A stretch of 64,000 bases of DNA from Luidia sarsii (lineage: Eukaryota > Echinodermata > Asteroidea > Paxillosida > Luidiidae). The DNA is taken from NCBI GenBank assembly GCA_949987565.1, contig OX465112.1:11982536-12046535 (forward strand), in the 5' to 3' direction. Made by a program: the position numbers and the translations under genes. How positions within the stretch are numbered: position 1 is the first letter of the stretch; each line of letters starts with the position of its first letter. Shown piece after piece: positions 1 to 12,041 of this stretch. The notes under the pieces are model-generated. The model did no database searches. It was not told where the DNA came from and saw only the letters and a list, made by a program, of their open reading frames with translations.

Positions 1-92
1 TTTGGTGCAGAACAGGAGTAGAAATGAGCAAAGAAGGCTATCTTATTGTCCACATTCTTTGTACATGTCCATCGCTGCTCGGTGCCAAATGA
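1..92. repeat. Short MITE-like dispersed repeat, copy 1
   Basis: The first 92 bases match 43596-43692 in the same orientation with scattered differences. The far copy begins with CTCATTTGGTG and ends with TGCCAAACTTGAG, so the ends are approximately inverted, as in a very small MITE. The left end of this copy is cut by the window edge. No coding capacity is apparent. Confidence 0.6.
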
Positions 93-1315
93 GAAGAAAA
101 AACCCCACTATAAGTCACGTGATGGCATGTAAACAGTGGTCGCGAAAAATCAGTCTATTAGAAAAAAATTATCCAATATTTTATTATGGTGTAAACGCAG
201 ATTCTTATATAGATTTAAATGAAATGTTTAATTCTAATCCTTGTCCTGTCAAATATTCTTTGCATGCCAGTTACCTTGAAATACCTTTATTGTATCTCAA
301 AAAATATTCCCTACAGACACACGATGTATAGATGAAAGTTTTCTGGTCATCAATCGATGGTTGCTTTGGTAGAGTATAAAGCATAATCTATTTGGCTCGG
401 AGTAAAAGGCGGACGTCACCAGGCGAGTTGTGTGGGTGAACAATAATGACATGCATGACAGATGAAGTTATAACATTTCTCAATACGCCTACTCTATAGT
501 GATATGGTTTAGTGGTAGGCGTGATTCACGGTCAGCGCGTCCGCCTGGTAAGTCGCTACACACGAAAAAATGAAAGTTTCTGCAAATTGTCTTAGTTTTG
601 TTGGATTATTTTGTGTGCTTGGACAATTTTGTGTGATCATGTCACTGTAGAGTCCCTCGGTCATCTCTGGCTGACTTTTCGTCGTATTTTCCTGACGTCG
701 TTGGCGTGAATTTTTGGCTCCATATACTGACCGTGGCCCGATTCTCGCGGGGATCGTCAGCCGTGAAGCTGAATACTTACTAGCTTCCTTTCTCCCTCGG
801 TTCTGCATTCGTCGTGTCAAAGCTTCGGGTCGAGAAGCAAGCACAGCATCCGCATTTATCTGATTTCACCTTGCCCGTCGTGCCCTTTTTTTGGCACTGG
901 TCAGCTATTATTTGCAGTCACTTTCATCCTTGACGACAATTGTTTTTGCACACGTTTTTTCACTGTTTTTCAATTGCAGTACGCGTACCGGTACCGTACC
1001 GCCAAAACGGTGGTAAAGTCACGTACTATCGATGTAAACCGAATGGTGGCCTCTTCGCCGTTTGATGGCGACATATGATGTATGTATGTGTGTACACCAT
1101 TGATCTCCATAATAAAGACTGGATAGGACACTGCGTCAAATGCGCGTCCGCGTGTGCGTTTTGTCAAGAGGGTAAGAAACGAACGTGTCGTTTTGCTGCG
1201 CGTACACATTTTGAATGGACATCTCAAAGAAGTGGACGCATTTTTCCCTTCAAATAGTCATCTTTTGAAGAAAAGTGAACATACACGAATAAAATAGGAA
1301 AATTCGGAAAGTACT
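93..1315. other. Non-coding stretch upstream of THAP-like exon
   Basis: No conserved coding sequence was recognised here. The open frames are short and lack family motifs. A 49-base segment at about 1088-1136 recurs in inverted orientation at about 2729-2772, noted separately. A tRNA-like fragment (TGGTTTAGTGGTAGGCGTG) sits near 505 and may be a decayed SINE head. Confidence 0.5.
1088..1136 (+). repeat. Left arm of a 1.6 kb-spaced inverted repeat pair
   Basis: The segment containing CATTGATCTCCATAATAAAG is repeated in reverse complement at about 2729-2772 with few mismatches. The two arms face each other and bracket the THAP-like first exon. They could be two copies of a dispersed element or ends of a larger one. 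Confidence 0.55.
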
Positions 1316-1395
1316 ATGGTCAAAGTGTGCGCAGCAGTGAATTGCCCGGAGAGGGACGGAAAAGTGAGCCGTAAGAAAGGAATAACTTTTCACAA
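1316..1395 (+). CDS. THAP-type zinc finger, N-terminal exon (partial gene)
   Basis: From ATG 1316 the frame encodes 26 residues beginning MVKVCAAVNC and ending KKGITFH, then splits a codon at a strong donor (GTAAGT at 1396). This is the classic start of a THAP C2CH zinc finger: initiator Met, C-x4-C, then the F-H before the second exon. THAP fingers are DNA-binding domains of transcription regulators and of P-element-like transposases. I could not find an unambiguous second exon directly downstream; the fragment at about 5154-5241 encodes a later part of the same fold. The gene may be real, transposon-derived or decayed. Confidence 0.5.
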
Positions 1396-4300
1396 GTAAG
1401 TTGTTGGTTAGCCCAGATTTAGTACTACATTTAAGGCTTTAGTACTACATAATGCTTATATTGATGACTGAGATTTTCAATTTATGGCATAATTATGACT
1501 TTCACCTCTGTTGTTCCAGCAGTGGTAAAAAAATCATTAACATTATAGGCCCAAAAATCATCTTCAAAGAAGGATTTTTTTCCGGGAGAAGGCCTAACCT
1601 ATCCCCCTTCCCGCATAGCCACCGGCCTACCATTTTCTTAGGCTACGGTTCTTATCACCATTTACCAACTTCGGATGAAGAAAAATGACTGAACAACTTT
1701 ATTAACTTAATTAATCATTGACAACTGCTGTTAATTGGGTCACGCAAAAGCTGAATCCACCCCTTGAAAAAAAGAATGATTAGGTAACAGTATCCAAATA
1801 AGTTTGAGATAGTACTACTACTACATGATTGTACTAATAGCTAGCCTACTAATTTTCCTTTTATGTTTTTCACAGATTGTTTTATGGAATTGACGGGAAG
1901 CCAGGATTATCTCAACAATGTTCCAAACTTCAAAGGCTCCAAGGTTCAAGATTACTACCATAAATATAAATTCTCCTCAATTACGTTAGATAATGATGCA
2001 TTCGTAAGTTTGTTGAGTGCGACCATTCGACATTCGACCAAGCTATGAGAAGATGATTGGCTTTGTTGATCTGGGTGAAATCATTGTGATAATGGTTGTT
2101 GGTATTTTGGTAGGTGGGGCCTTGGATATCACTGGTGACTATAGCCTTATAACCATGTGCAAAACTTGTACAAGAAATAAATCTACATTGCTTTTTGCCA
2201 ATTTGCAATAAATTGTGCAAGCGTTGAATGAATGAAAAAATGTTCCTCCGGCAGTATTTTTTTTTCTATTCCTGAAGTTGCTCAGAAAGGTTAAAATAAA
2301 CACCAGCAAACCAATGTTTAGCCGTGGCCGATTCAAACGCGTATTCGATGAGCTAATTGAGAATTACCTATTATGCAGATGCAGAGACAGTTATAGGCTA
2401 AACAAAATAATAGGGCTATTCAAGAAAAGAAAAAAAAATTGAAAAAAAAAGCGTGTGAGTGCGTAATGATCGTTCCTATAGGCAAGGTTAAAAGCACCGT
2501 GAATTATTCATACTTCGGCCTAAATTAAGAGGATATACAAATTATTTCCGGCACCTTAATTACTCGTTCCTACAACTACAAGGTAGGCCACTGAATTCAT
2601 CCAAAGCCAAGCGAGTGAACTTCAACCATAGAGCAAGATGCTTTAACCAACACACACAACTCTACCCCCATGAAGCGTTGCGCGCCGCCATTGTTCGACC
2701 GCGTATTTTGTGCACGAGCAACGCGCGGTGTCCTATCCAGTCTTTATTATGGAGATCAATGGTGTACACCCACCACATACTCAGTAATAGCGTCCGAAAA
2801 GGGAAAACAAATTGTTTAGCGCGCCCTTTCCACAAAAAAAAACATGTTTTGCGCGCGGGCCAAAGAGAAGGTGATGACGTCATCGGCAGTGCAATGCTGC
2901 ATGATCGATTGCACACATGTATCGTGGGAATCCCCGTTTTCGACGGTACACGTTTTCGACGCTTGGCCTTCTAACTCACATCGCACGATGAAAACAACTC
3001 CGTATAACGATCTCAGACTTCGTATCTTCCGGTTTGTTTCCTGCTCTTTGTCCGTCACCGAAAATTTGGAAAGTTAAGTCTCTTTCAGTAGGCCAAATTC
3101 GTGTGATTCAAAAACTTGCTTTTTTGGGGTCTATTTTCATAGTTACAAAATTGGCAGTTGCTTCGAAGCTCCAGTTTTCTTTATTGTTGGTCCTAAAAAA
3201 AATCTGAGTGTACCATAACAAACCCCAACATCCGTAGAAAAAATATACATCACGCAACTTGAGGCAGTCAAGGTAAAAACTATGGAGGCTCCTATAGGGC
3301 GTCTCGCTTATATAATTGTTTTTTATTTATTTTTATTATTATTTAAAGACAAAAAGTAACATGGCCCAATAGGCTTTTATAACAAATGAAAAAAAAGGGC
3401 AGCAAGAGAAAATACCAAGAAGGAGGAAATGTGTCTCTGGAGTGACATTGGGAAAGGTCATAACTGAAGAAGCAGTAAGAAAGGGGATTGTGGAGTTTTT
3501 TTAAACGTTACAAAAGATTAAGACATCAACCAGACCAATACGTTTTAAGCATAAATTTTGTCCCGTTGGAATCTTGAGCCTCGCGCTTTATTTTCGCTCA
3601 ATGAATTGTTATTCACGATTTCTTACTTTGCATAGAATTCGGATCACGGGGTGTTATTCAGCCAATAGCATCGAGGCATACGTCTCGCGTGCGAGCAGTA
3701 TTTATACCGCGGGAATGTTTAATTCGGGTCAGTCTTCGTCACGTCGTCGAAAGCTGTGAAGACTGTAAGTTTCATTTAACTTGTTTTCGTGTTTGTGACA
3801 GGGGTCGCATACTTGCGCTGTAATTTATTTTCCCAGATTAGCGTGTGACTTGTTGGTTTTGGAGTGAATTTGGTAGCTAATTTGAGTCGGTCTTTCTTGG
3901 GTTTATTTTCGTCTTGGTCCATCCCTTCACGGATTGTGTATTTGGGCGTGTGCTTGTTCACGTGTTCATCTACAGGGAGTAACAGTCCTCTACTTGTACT
4001 ACATGTAACTTTCGTGGTGTTCATTCAGATCAATTTGTATTTTGTATTTTAGCACCGAAATAATGCAGTAACCTGTAACCCCCTGAAGACCCCGTTTCAC
4101 TACGTAAAGGGCTGTCTACCCCGCACACGATTTGTAAGTCACAATTCATCTTATATGTTGTTAATTGGGTGTGGCACATTGCCGTTTGATTGTTAGAGTT
4201 TCGTGTCCTGTCCTATCCTGCCCTGTCCTGTATTTGTTGGGTGTATTTCTCTATTTTCTAGTAAGGTAGTTATAATTTAATATTCATTTCTTAATTACAG

Positions 4301-5153
4301 TTTCAACTGCTCTCTTGAGCTGAGTTTCAATTAATAAACATCGAAGGAGAAGATATCTCTGCGTCACCGACCCGTCATGTTGGTGTTACGCGCGTACACA
4401 TCGATCAGTGACACACCCCATGAAAGATCGTCCCCCCCCCACTCGCCCCCATCCCACCCTGGGATTTGAGTTTAGTTCTATGATAACAAAAGAAAATCAA
4501 GTTAAAGAAAGAACCCCATTAGCACCCCAATCCGGTTTATTTTTCGGTTGTAAAATGACCTTGTACTGTAGCTGCTGAGCGCTGAGTAGCGCGCGCAGCG
4601 TATACACGTATGCAGCCATGCGGCCGCTGTGCATGTACTGATGGCAAGTGGTACCGGTATTAAGTTGCAGTTGCTGTTGCTGCAGCAAAGGACACAGAAG
4701 AGATTCGGAACGATTTTGTCCGTTTCCCTGTATCCCAGGCCCGTACAAATCATGTACAAATCAGCGTCTTGTTCCGTTCTGAAATTTACCCATCGGTTTG
4801 TCATTATAATTATCTTCCTCTTGATAATCTGTCTAGTTGGTTGGCATTAGAGGATGTCACATTTGTGACATGTGAAACTGGAACCTAGGATAATACATAG
4901 GAATGATCTTCGGTAATTTGGTCAATATCGGACAGTACCGGGTGTCTCCTACCGTAGTTAATATGATAATCCATTTTGGAGAGCAGACGGAAATCTTGCC
5001 AACCAAAGAGTGCGCATGCGTGGGTTTCCGGTCAATAGTTGTAAATAAAAGAAAGATAGACCGAAGAGCCCAAATACAGCCAAAAAAGGCCGGACAATAT
5101 CAACAAGAGCGCAAGAATGGAGGCGAGCTTTATTAATTCACGGTACTGCCAAG
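1396..5153. other. Intron-like or intergenic stretch after THAP exon
   Basis: This stretch is AT-rich with no recognised protein. It contains the right arm of the inverted repeat pair (2729-2772). A GC-richer block at about 3560-4400 has a TATTTATA element near 3700, a donor-like GTAAGT near 3768 and an AATAAA near 4334. That combination could be a solo LTR or an orphan promoter, but no boundaries were established. A C-run lies at 4431-4440. Confidence 0.4.
2729..2772 (-). repeat. Right arm of the inverted repeat pair
   Basis: This segment is the reverse complement of 1088-1136 with few mismatches (TCCTATCCAGTCTTTATTAT visible). About 100 bases downstream an open frame with a CCMIDC motif begins. 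That loosely resembles the start of a THAP finger but lacks the following F-H-x-F-P. Confidence 0.55.
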
Positions 5154-5241
5154 ATGGTGGTCAACAGCTTTGACCCGTGCTTCAACCCCGACACAGCTAC
5201 AATTTGTTCGAGGAATTTCGAAGACGATTGTTTTATAACAG
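5154..5241 (+). pseudogene. Degenerate THAP exon fragment
   Basis: The frame reads FNPDTATICSRNFEDDCFI and ends at a good donor (GTGAGT at 5242). THAP domains typically show ICSxHFxxDCF here. The match is clear, but the zinc-binding His is Asn (CSRNF) and the conserved upstream Trp is not in frame. The left boundary is uncertain; 5154 is only the nearest ATG. It may belong to the gene starting at 1316 or be an isolated relic. Loss of a zinc ligand argues for a pseudogene or a non-binding paralogue. Confidence 0.4.
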
Positions 5242-7206
5242 GTGAGTTCATGAAGTGGTTTTTTAGCTTTTCCGCCGCGAAGCGGAAAAGCTATTGCTTT
5301 TGTTCGGATTATGTTTTTTTTCTTCTTATCGGAAAAATCCCATAGACAAAGCACAGGGTTTTTCTGTCGGGCACTTTTGCCTTTGAACACACTTGGATTT
5401 TTTTCAAACTTGGCAAATGCATAGAGCCCATGCTGAAGTTGTGCACAGTTGTCTTGAAAACGTCATGACGTCACCACGTGTCACGTGACAGCGCTTTAAA
5501 GGGGCAAATTTCAAACTCCAATAAAAGCAAAAGTACAAGTTAGTTTGGTTTCAATTCTGCAGTATATCTAAGTTGGGAAAGGTGTATCCAAAAATTGCCC
5601 TAATTTGATCGTGACGTCATCTCATGAATATTAATGAGGTCATGAACTTTTCAGATTTCAATATTCAATTGAGCATATTTGGCTAACGGAGCGAGATTAA
5701 TTTGATTTTTTCGTTTATATCTATTAGGGATGTAGTTTAGAAACACCCTTCGGGGCCAAAATGCAATGACGCAACTGTGACGTCATCAAAATGCGTGATT
5801 TTAAAGCACATATTAGCCAAAGCTCAATGTACTCAAAATTTGGTGGGCATTTAGCTATTGGGCTAGACATTCAAAATCCTGAGTTTGGAACCAATTGACC
5901 ATTGTTCAGAATTATTATGATTTTTTGAAAAATATAATGAAGTCCCAGAGACTTTGTGCACAAAATATGCACGTGCGTTTGGGGGTAGGAATGAAGGCTA
6001 CGGGTTCGAATCCCGTTGATGTCAATTTTTTTTTAAGAGAACCAGATGCGGAAAAGCGTTATGTTCTGTTTGCCAACAGACATAAATCTCTAGTTTTGGT
6101 CGATTTTATATCCGTAAAATGTTTAAGGGAAAACGCAAACAGTTAAGTTCAACATGGACTTGAGATGGATGTAGCTACTGTAGTGTAGTGTATCAGAAAT
6201 ATTTTAATTCAATCATGGTTTAATATCCTCACCCAAACATCTTTTTTTTTTAAGACAATAGAGTCGTGAATATTAATTAGGGTTTCGAGATGGACTAATG
6301 ATTTTTTCCAGACTTTTATTATTATGCGGTGAGAGTAAAATTAGGGTATTTTATAAGGGTATTTTTTTAAACTAAAACGTTGCCATTGTATTTACTAAAC
6401 CTATTGAGTACTGTACTACTACAGTACCACAACAGTTACTGTATAGTACAAGTACTAGTATACCAGTTACTAGTACTACCATGTACTAGACCTACTGCTA
6501 TACTGTTTTTACTTATATTTATCAATTATCTTGAGTTATTACGTTGAAAAACAGACTAAGGATGGTTCTTAGAACTTTCTCTTTCAGTCTGTCACAGCAG
6601 TCAACTTCAATACGGTTTTGTAATATCCACGTGTAATCTGCTCATTTTCCAGACAGGTTCCAGTGAAGCCGTCCTCTGTCATCGTATTTGTTGAACTGAT
6701 GAGAAACAGTTGGCGCAGACAGGATCTGCGACTTGGTAGTTGATAGCAAATGGGACAAGGGGCTATACTTGTTGGCTTCCCAAGGCATTAATATGCATGG
6801 GCAGGCCTATACACAGCAGAGCGGCAACTGCTTTGTTTGTGCAGGATTTTCTAGAAATGGTCACTGGTTTCTTTTCAGGGTCACGGATTAAGCAACGACT
6901 TCTAATGCCTTGAAAGAACGCTAGTCTTGTGTTGTTAATATTGCAGCCTAACGGTTTTAGGCAGGGCTGTGGGTCTTTTGTTTATACACATGACTGTGCG
7001 CAGATTCTACGCTTTCAAGTTATATAATGGGCCTAGCATCTACGCAGATTTCCGTCTAATTTATTGTTTGTCGTTTCCACTGTGCTGAATCGCTGGGGTC
7101 ATCCCTGAAAATGACGGTAGATTCTGCTAGGCGCAGGTTGGAACAGAAGTTGGAACAGAAGTCGTGTGCCATTACTGGTTTATAGCTTAGACAGGCATTA
7201 GAATCT
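5242..7206. other. Non-coding AT-rich stretch
   Basis: No gene was recognised. Three palindromic TGACGTCA sites (about 5466, 5612 and 5779) lie within 320 bases. Because this segment looks repetitive, they may be part of a repeat rather than a promoter. A tRNA T-arm-like end (ACGGGTTCGAATCCCGT, near 6000) suggests a decayed SINE. A GTACT-rich patch covers about 6405-6490. Confidence 0.4.
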
Positions 7207-7209
7207 GGG

Positions 7210-7466
7210 CTCTATTTCATAAAAGTAAGGAATATTCTTATCAGGAACTTAGGAAGACTAATCATTCCTAATTACGTCCAGGGAAATTCCTAACTATAGG
7301 AACATTCCTATACCTTCCTAATTCAGAAAACAATTTAGGAAGAACCCATTCCTATCTTTGAACTAAAATCATTCCTAAGTTAGGAAGATTCTTTCAAATT
7401 GTTCCTGAATTATTTATAGGAACAATTATTTAGGACTTTTCCTACGTACTTTTTATGAGATGACTC
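7210..7466. mobile_element. MITE with TCTATTTCATAAAA terminal inverted repeats
   Basis: The element starts TCTATTTCATAAAAGTAAGG and ends TACTTTTTATGAGATGACTC, imperfect inverted repeats. The interior is full of short inverted motifs (AGGAACATTCCT). A second copy lies in intron 1 of the choline transporter at about 16459-18817. There the internal segment represented once here (near 7375-7396, CCTAAGTTAGGAAGATTC) has expanded into a 2.1 kb minisatellite. No transposase is present. Confidence 0.7.
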
Positions 7467-7467
7467 T

Positions 7468-7585
7468 GCCTTTGAGAAAGGTCTTGCTAGGATTGAAACG
7501 TCAGGCCCACTAAATTTTAAGATTTGCATTTTGGTAATTTTAGTCAGTAAGCAGTTTGCAACATTTTTGTATATCACTTTAAGTC
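7468..7585 (+). repeat. Dispersed repeat A (GAAACGTCAGG family)
   Basis: This is the first copy of a recurrent repeat of about 115 bp whose core reads TGCTAGGATTGAAACGTCAG and ends TTTTTGTATATCACTTT. Other copies lie at 44440-44523, 49150-49265, 49756-49880 (-) and 61500-61606 (-), with fragments near 44622, 54300 and 63688. The family is non-coding. The GAAACGTC core resembles the 3' part of a hammerhead ribozyme (see findings). Confidence 0.7.
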
Positions 7586-7689
7586 AATCCTATTTGATAT
7601 CAATATAAAGTCAAACAAACCAAGGAAAAACTGACTGGGAACTTTTAAACGATTTGAACATTTAAAACAATCGGCAAAGAAATATTTGA

Positions 7690-7825
7690 CTGGACCGGGA
7701 CTTAAACCAGAGACTAAAGGGAGGCCACTTTCTAAGGGCTGGATAGCTCAGATGGAAGAGCACTGGTATGTTAGTCCAGAGGTCTCTGGTTCAAGTCCCG
7801 GTCCAGTCAAAGTTTTCTTTGCAAT
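7690..7825 (+). repeat. tRNA-derived SINE D, copy 1, with inverted T-arm
   Basis: A tRNA-like fold runs about 7737-7808, with a D-arm-like TAGCTCAGATGG, a B box GGTTCAAGTCC and a matched acceptor stem. It is preceded at 7688-7714 by an inverted copy of its own 3' portion (GACTGGACCGGGACT), so the segment could form a longer hairpin. Related copies lie at 35395-35730, 36690-36960, 45825-46105, 46120-46210 and 57130-57290. Confidence 0.65.
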
Positions 7826-9578
7826 TTTTTTCAAATAATATTAATAGCCCTGGGTTATTTCGCTCCATGAAAATACTGGGGCCTCAGAAACCTCCTCGCT
7901 AAATCTCGATCTCGCTAAACGGAAGGTCCGATGAATTTTAAATTTTGCTTGCAGATAGATTTCCATCTGCTGAATCTAATTGCGTAATGAATTTTAATCA
8001 AAATGCTAATTTGGTTGATAATTCGCTAATTAATTCTTAATAACGAATATTTCATGCATTATTGTGATATTTTCAAAATTTAAGCGTAAAAAATATTCAA
8101 AAATATGAATTTGTGTCAAAATTGGAATAAGGTTTCCCACATGAGAAATCATTCAGTCCTTGTGTTTTTCATTGTTTATATTGCTTAGTCCTTGTGTTTT
8201 TCATTGTTTATATTGCTTAGTCCTATGTTGTTCATTGTTTTTATTGCTATGCTTCTCTTTGTTTCCAAACTGTAATTAGTTTCTCTCAGAAATATTCAGA
8301 AGCATGAAATCAGTGCAACGTCAATTCCTGGGCACGATTCAGAAATGCAAGCCACTGTCTGACAGCTTCAGATTGTACACAACTATATATGCAATTGTAA
8401 TGACCTACGCAGACTAATTGACATGTAACAGCAGGTAAGTATGTCCAATATGGACAAATTAGGTATCAAAATGTTCGCAAGACAACAGGGGAAAATGTCC
8501 TGAAGCGAAAAATCGAAATTGTTTAACGGTCGCGATGCACTAACTGAAAATATGGAGGGGTCCTCCGAGCCCCCCCCCCCCCACCAGTGTATGCAGATAA
8601 GGTTTAACCTATTCTCTTGTAATAAATCAAAATGATAATTTATCCAGTAATAAAACAAATTATGAATCTCATTTATCTCTTGCTTTTTGCTAGATCATAT
8701 TTTACTTTGATTAAATTTATTGTCATAACTAATATACAGCTTGACAGTGCAGGCAATCACCATCCGTCCCTATTTGGAATTCACAAATTCAGTAAAAACA
8801 CAAAATCTAATAATGATAACATTGAGCTAAGAGGTAACAGATAATGTAGCATCTTCAAACATACCCCTCATAATGTATTAAGTCCTCAAATCGCTGCATT
8901 CGAAGAACACCATTTAATCCTACATATTGAATTAATGACTGGGATTGTCACCCTTTCTCACCTCTGTCTCCCCCAATATACCCCCCCCCCCTCTCCCCAT
9001 TATCTCCCGTATCTTCCTCCGGCATCTTTTCACTCTATCTGTCTCTCCAGACTCTCTCCTTCTGTCCTCAGCTTCCCTCGCTGTCCCTCTCCTTGTCTCT
9101 CTTCCTCCTTCCTTTCATAAATATCTGTCTTTCCCTATACCATTGCTCGACTCTTTGTAACTATTAACCCAAAAACAACACTAGAGGGCGCGAGATACAA
9201 TGAATATTTTTATCATCCAGCGAGAGCTGGCTGCCTGTCCGGCCATCTTGTGGGGTGCAAGGCGCTGCCACTCGTGGGAGGAGGCATCTCGTCACCTTTC
9301 TGGACCAGCTCAAGAGAGATACCGGCCTCACCAGTGCCGAGGAGCTGCGCTCCTGCATGCTTGATCAGGGTGACTGGAGGGCGAGGATTCGTGGCTTGGC
9401 TCGTGACGTAGCTACGGCGGTCCCGACATGACGATGATGATGATGATGAGACTGGTGCACAAACAAAAAACCGCACCCTCGAATCTCGCACTCGGCCGGG
9501 TAAGGGTGATCCAGACATAACACTGCGGCCATCCTCAGAGCATACCGTCGGGTGCCTTTAAGATGGAGGCATAATTAT
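7826..9578. other. Non-coding stretch with simple repeats
   Basis: No gene was recognised. A 42-bp unit (CCTTGTGTTTTTCATTG core) is tandemly duplicated with a decayed third copy at about 8156-8245. A C-run lies near 8571, a pyrimidine-rich patch at 8940-9150 and a short GAT microsatellite near 9430. Confidence 0.5.
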
Positions 9579-9850
9579 ATGCGTCACGACGTATGACACT
9601 TAACCACCGTGGCTAAGCTATATGGGCGCATGCGCGAAGCCAGGTTTTGCTGAGGCCTCCCCCATTCATTCATTCATGCATTCATTCATTAATTCATTTC
9701 TCAGGTAGTTACAGGCATAAGCACGAAACAACCCTAACCCTTATCCTAATCCTAACCCTAACAACCCTAATCCTGAACCTATCCCTAATCCTAATCCTAA
9801 CTCTATCAGTAACGCTAACCCAACCCGAACTCTAACTCTAACTAAGAGGT
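9579..9850. mobile_element. Dispersed element with telomere-like interior, copy 1
   Basis: The left part (GCGTCACGACGTATGACACT) and the following 100 bases match 12043 onward. Inside are a CATT microsatellite and about 120 bases of degenerate CCTAAC/CCCTAA repeats. The right part seen in the second copy is missing, so this copy looks truncated. No coding sequence is present. Confidence 0.6.
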
Positions 9851-12041
9851 ACTGTCCAAAGCTATCGAACAGAGCCACCCCTCTCCCTCACAAAATCTGA
9901 CATAACACAGTTGTGGTCGAAAGTACATACACGCTTGAAAGACATTTGGACATAATTTAGAAGGTTTTCAAATTTAAACTTAAAGGTGCTGTCACGTGGC
10001 CACCTTTGAGCAACTCAATTTACACTAATTTCAGGCACAAGGGTAGATTTTGTACTTTGTGTGTGTCATGTTTAGCTGAAGGATCTTTTGTGGTTCTCTA
10101 GATTTTGACACTTCCTGTTTCGACCGGAACGGAGAGGTCAGATGACATCACAAATGTCATCAAACTGTAGTGCCTGGAAAGACCTCCCACATGCCACAAA
10201 CTGCTAGACAAGGGAGCCAGTTGGTGATTTATTATGTTTTTTTTTTTAATATTAACTTTAAAGTGTTGTCACGTGACCATCGTTTGAGCTACTCAAATCA
10301 AACCAATTTGAGACACGATGGGACATCACGTGCATTCTGTCTGCGAAGTTTGGATGAAGGATTTATCTGGTTCTCTCGATTTCGCGCGTTGAGGAAACAC
10401 AACACGAAGAAGAAGCCGCTGTCGCGGCGGAAAATCCAAAGAAACTGGAAAAAATCAGAACAAAAAGATCAAACTTACGGTAAAAAAATGTTGTAAAATC
10501 TGCTTAGGCTAAGGTCCTCTAATGTTGAGGGAAACTAACTTTGAATCGTGTGGTTATTTTGGTATCGTAATTCCACACGTGGCGTAAGAAAAAGTTGGAC
10601 AGCCAAAATCTACATAACACAGTTCTTGGGAAACTTCTATCTATTTACATTGCAGCTGTGTTTGGAGACAAGGTCGATCGTATCTGGTTTTTATCATCAA
10701 TTCCCCTTGCATTAAATTAAGTTGCCGATGCCTCTGGCGTTTTCATAAACAGACAATCTTTGCAATTGACTATTCCAACACGGCCCCATCCCAACCACAC
10801 ACCCACCCCACACACAAATGTATGCTCCCCACACACACCCACCCCACCCCCTCACAGACAGTGAAATACACCCCCCCCCCCACACACACACACACACACC
10901 CCCACACACCCACCCATACATTCTTTTATTCTCGTGAACTATAAGCCCACAACCGAACGAGAAACAATGTTTTAAAAAAACGCTCCCGTTTCAATCACAT
11001 TCACTACAAATTTGGACCGTATGTCCCTTATATAATTATAACACTTCAATTTGCGACACATTCTTACCCATCACAAATTTCCCGTTTTTTAGTTATCTCC
11101 AAATACCAGGTTCGTGAAAAACTTGTGGAGACCTATATACACCTTGGCTTTACAATTTCCCTGTGGAGACCTATTCAGCCAATTGTGTTATTTAGTCCTG
11201 CACGGGTTCAACTGAAAAAACACCAAAGTTTAGAATTAAACAGTGATCAGCTCCGTCGCTTGTCGGGAAAATGGAAGCTATTATGCACCGTGCGGAAAAC
11301 GTAAATAATTTTAGTCATACATGTACTCTTCGGACATACTTTACATGTTTAATGCGCTCGAACAGGCTGGATTACCGGAGTAGTATTGAATACATTATCA
11401 TGTATAGGTAGGATACGAAACAAATCCAAGATTAATCCCCTGAAAGAAATTGAGAGGGTAGGGTCGCGGTGATATTCCATGAAAGAAACAAAAATCAATG
11501 TTCACAATGACAATTCAACAAGTTTCGTCCCATTCCCTCCGAGATCCGTATCCGAGACCGTATCCGAGACCGAGAGCTGTGGGTCGCCGACTGTGGGTTG
11601 CATTGTTAACTGTTATCTGTTGTTTTGAATTGTCGGTGTATTTTGCATCATTCATGATTCATTGTTTCTGATATCCCGGAAATAATTATGCAGTAAATCG
11701 GTAAATCTATCCAGCTAATCTGCCCGGATCTCCAGCACTGGCTCCCAGCCCCTGGGAATAGGACACTAAAATTTGGTCTGTATACATTATCCGCTATCTA
11801 ATTTATCCGTGAAGGGCATGATCCTTTCCGCAAATACACCCAAGGTCTCCGTCGTGCTTTGTAGAAATCTGCGCCGAAGAGCCATTGGATTTAGTACAAG
11901 TTTGGTTCTTTCGTTTGTCAGGAGTTTGTAGCTTGGTGCGTCGACAGAATGATAATATAATTATATAGTCGCGCGCATGCACGCCGATCCACTCATGCAG
12001 TGCGACTATCGGACTGGTATGTATTCGTCATGGCTGTCGGA
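9851..12041. other. Non-coding stretch with repeats
   Basis: No gene was recognised. The segment at 9981-10100 (TGTCACGTGGCCACC) recurs in diverged form at about 10256-10345. A CA/CCCCA microsatellite at 10790-10915 is followed by a segment (10930-11180) that matches 39510-39780, which is also preceded by a CA run; these are two copies of one dispersed repeat. Confidence 0.5.

Noticed and set aside
2868..3077. Second THAP-like start (CCMIDC motif)
   Set aside because: Lacks the following F-H-x-F-P and a suitable donor; resemblance is limited to closely spaced cysteines.
3560..4400. Solo LTR with TATA box and AATAAA
   Set aside because: Suggestive signals, but no terminal TG/CA with target duplication and no second copy in the window. 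Mentioned only as a possibility.
9647..9835. True telomere or interstitial telomere fusion
   Set aside because: The CCCTAA-like units are degenerate and lie inside a dispersed element with a second copy, so they do not mark a chromosome end.
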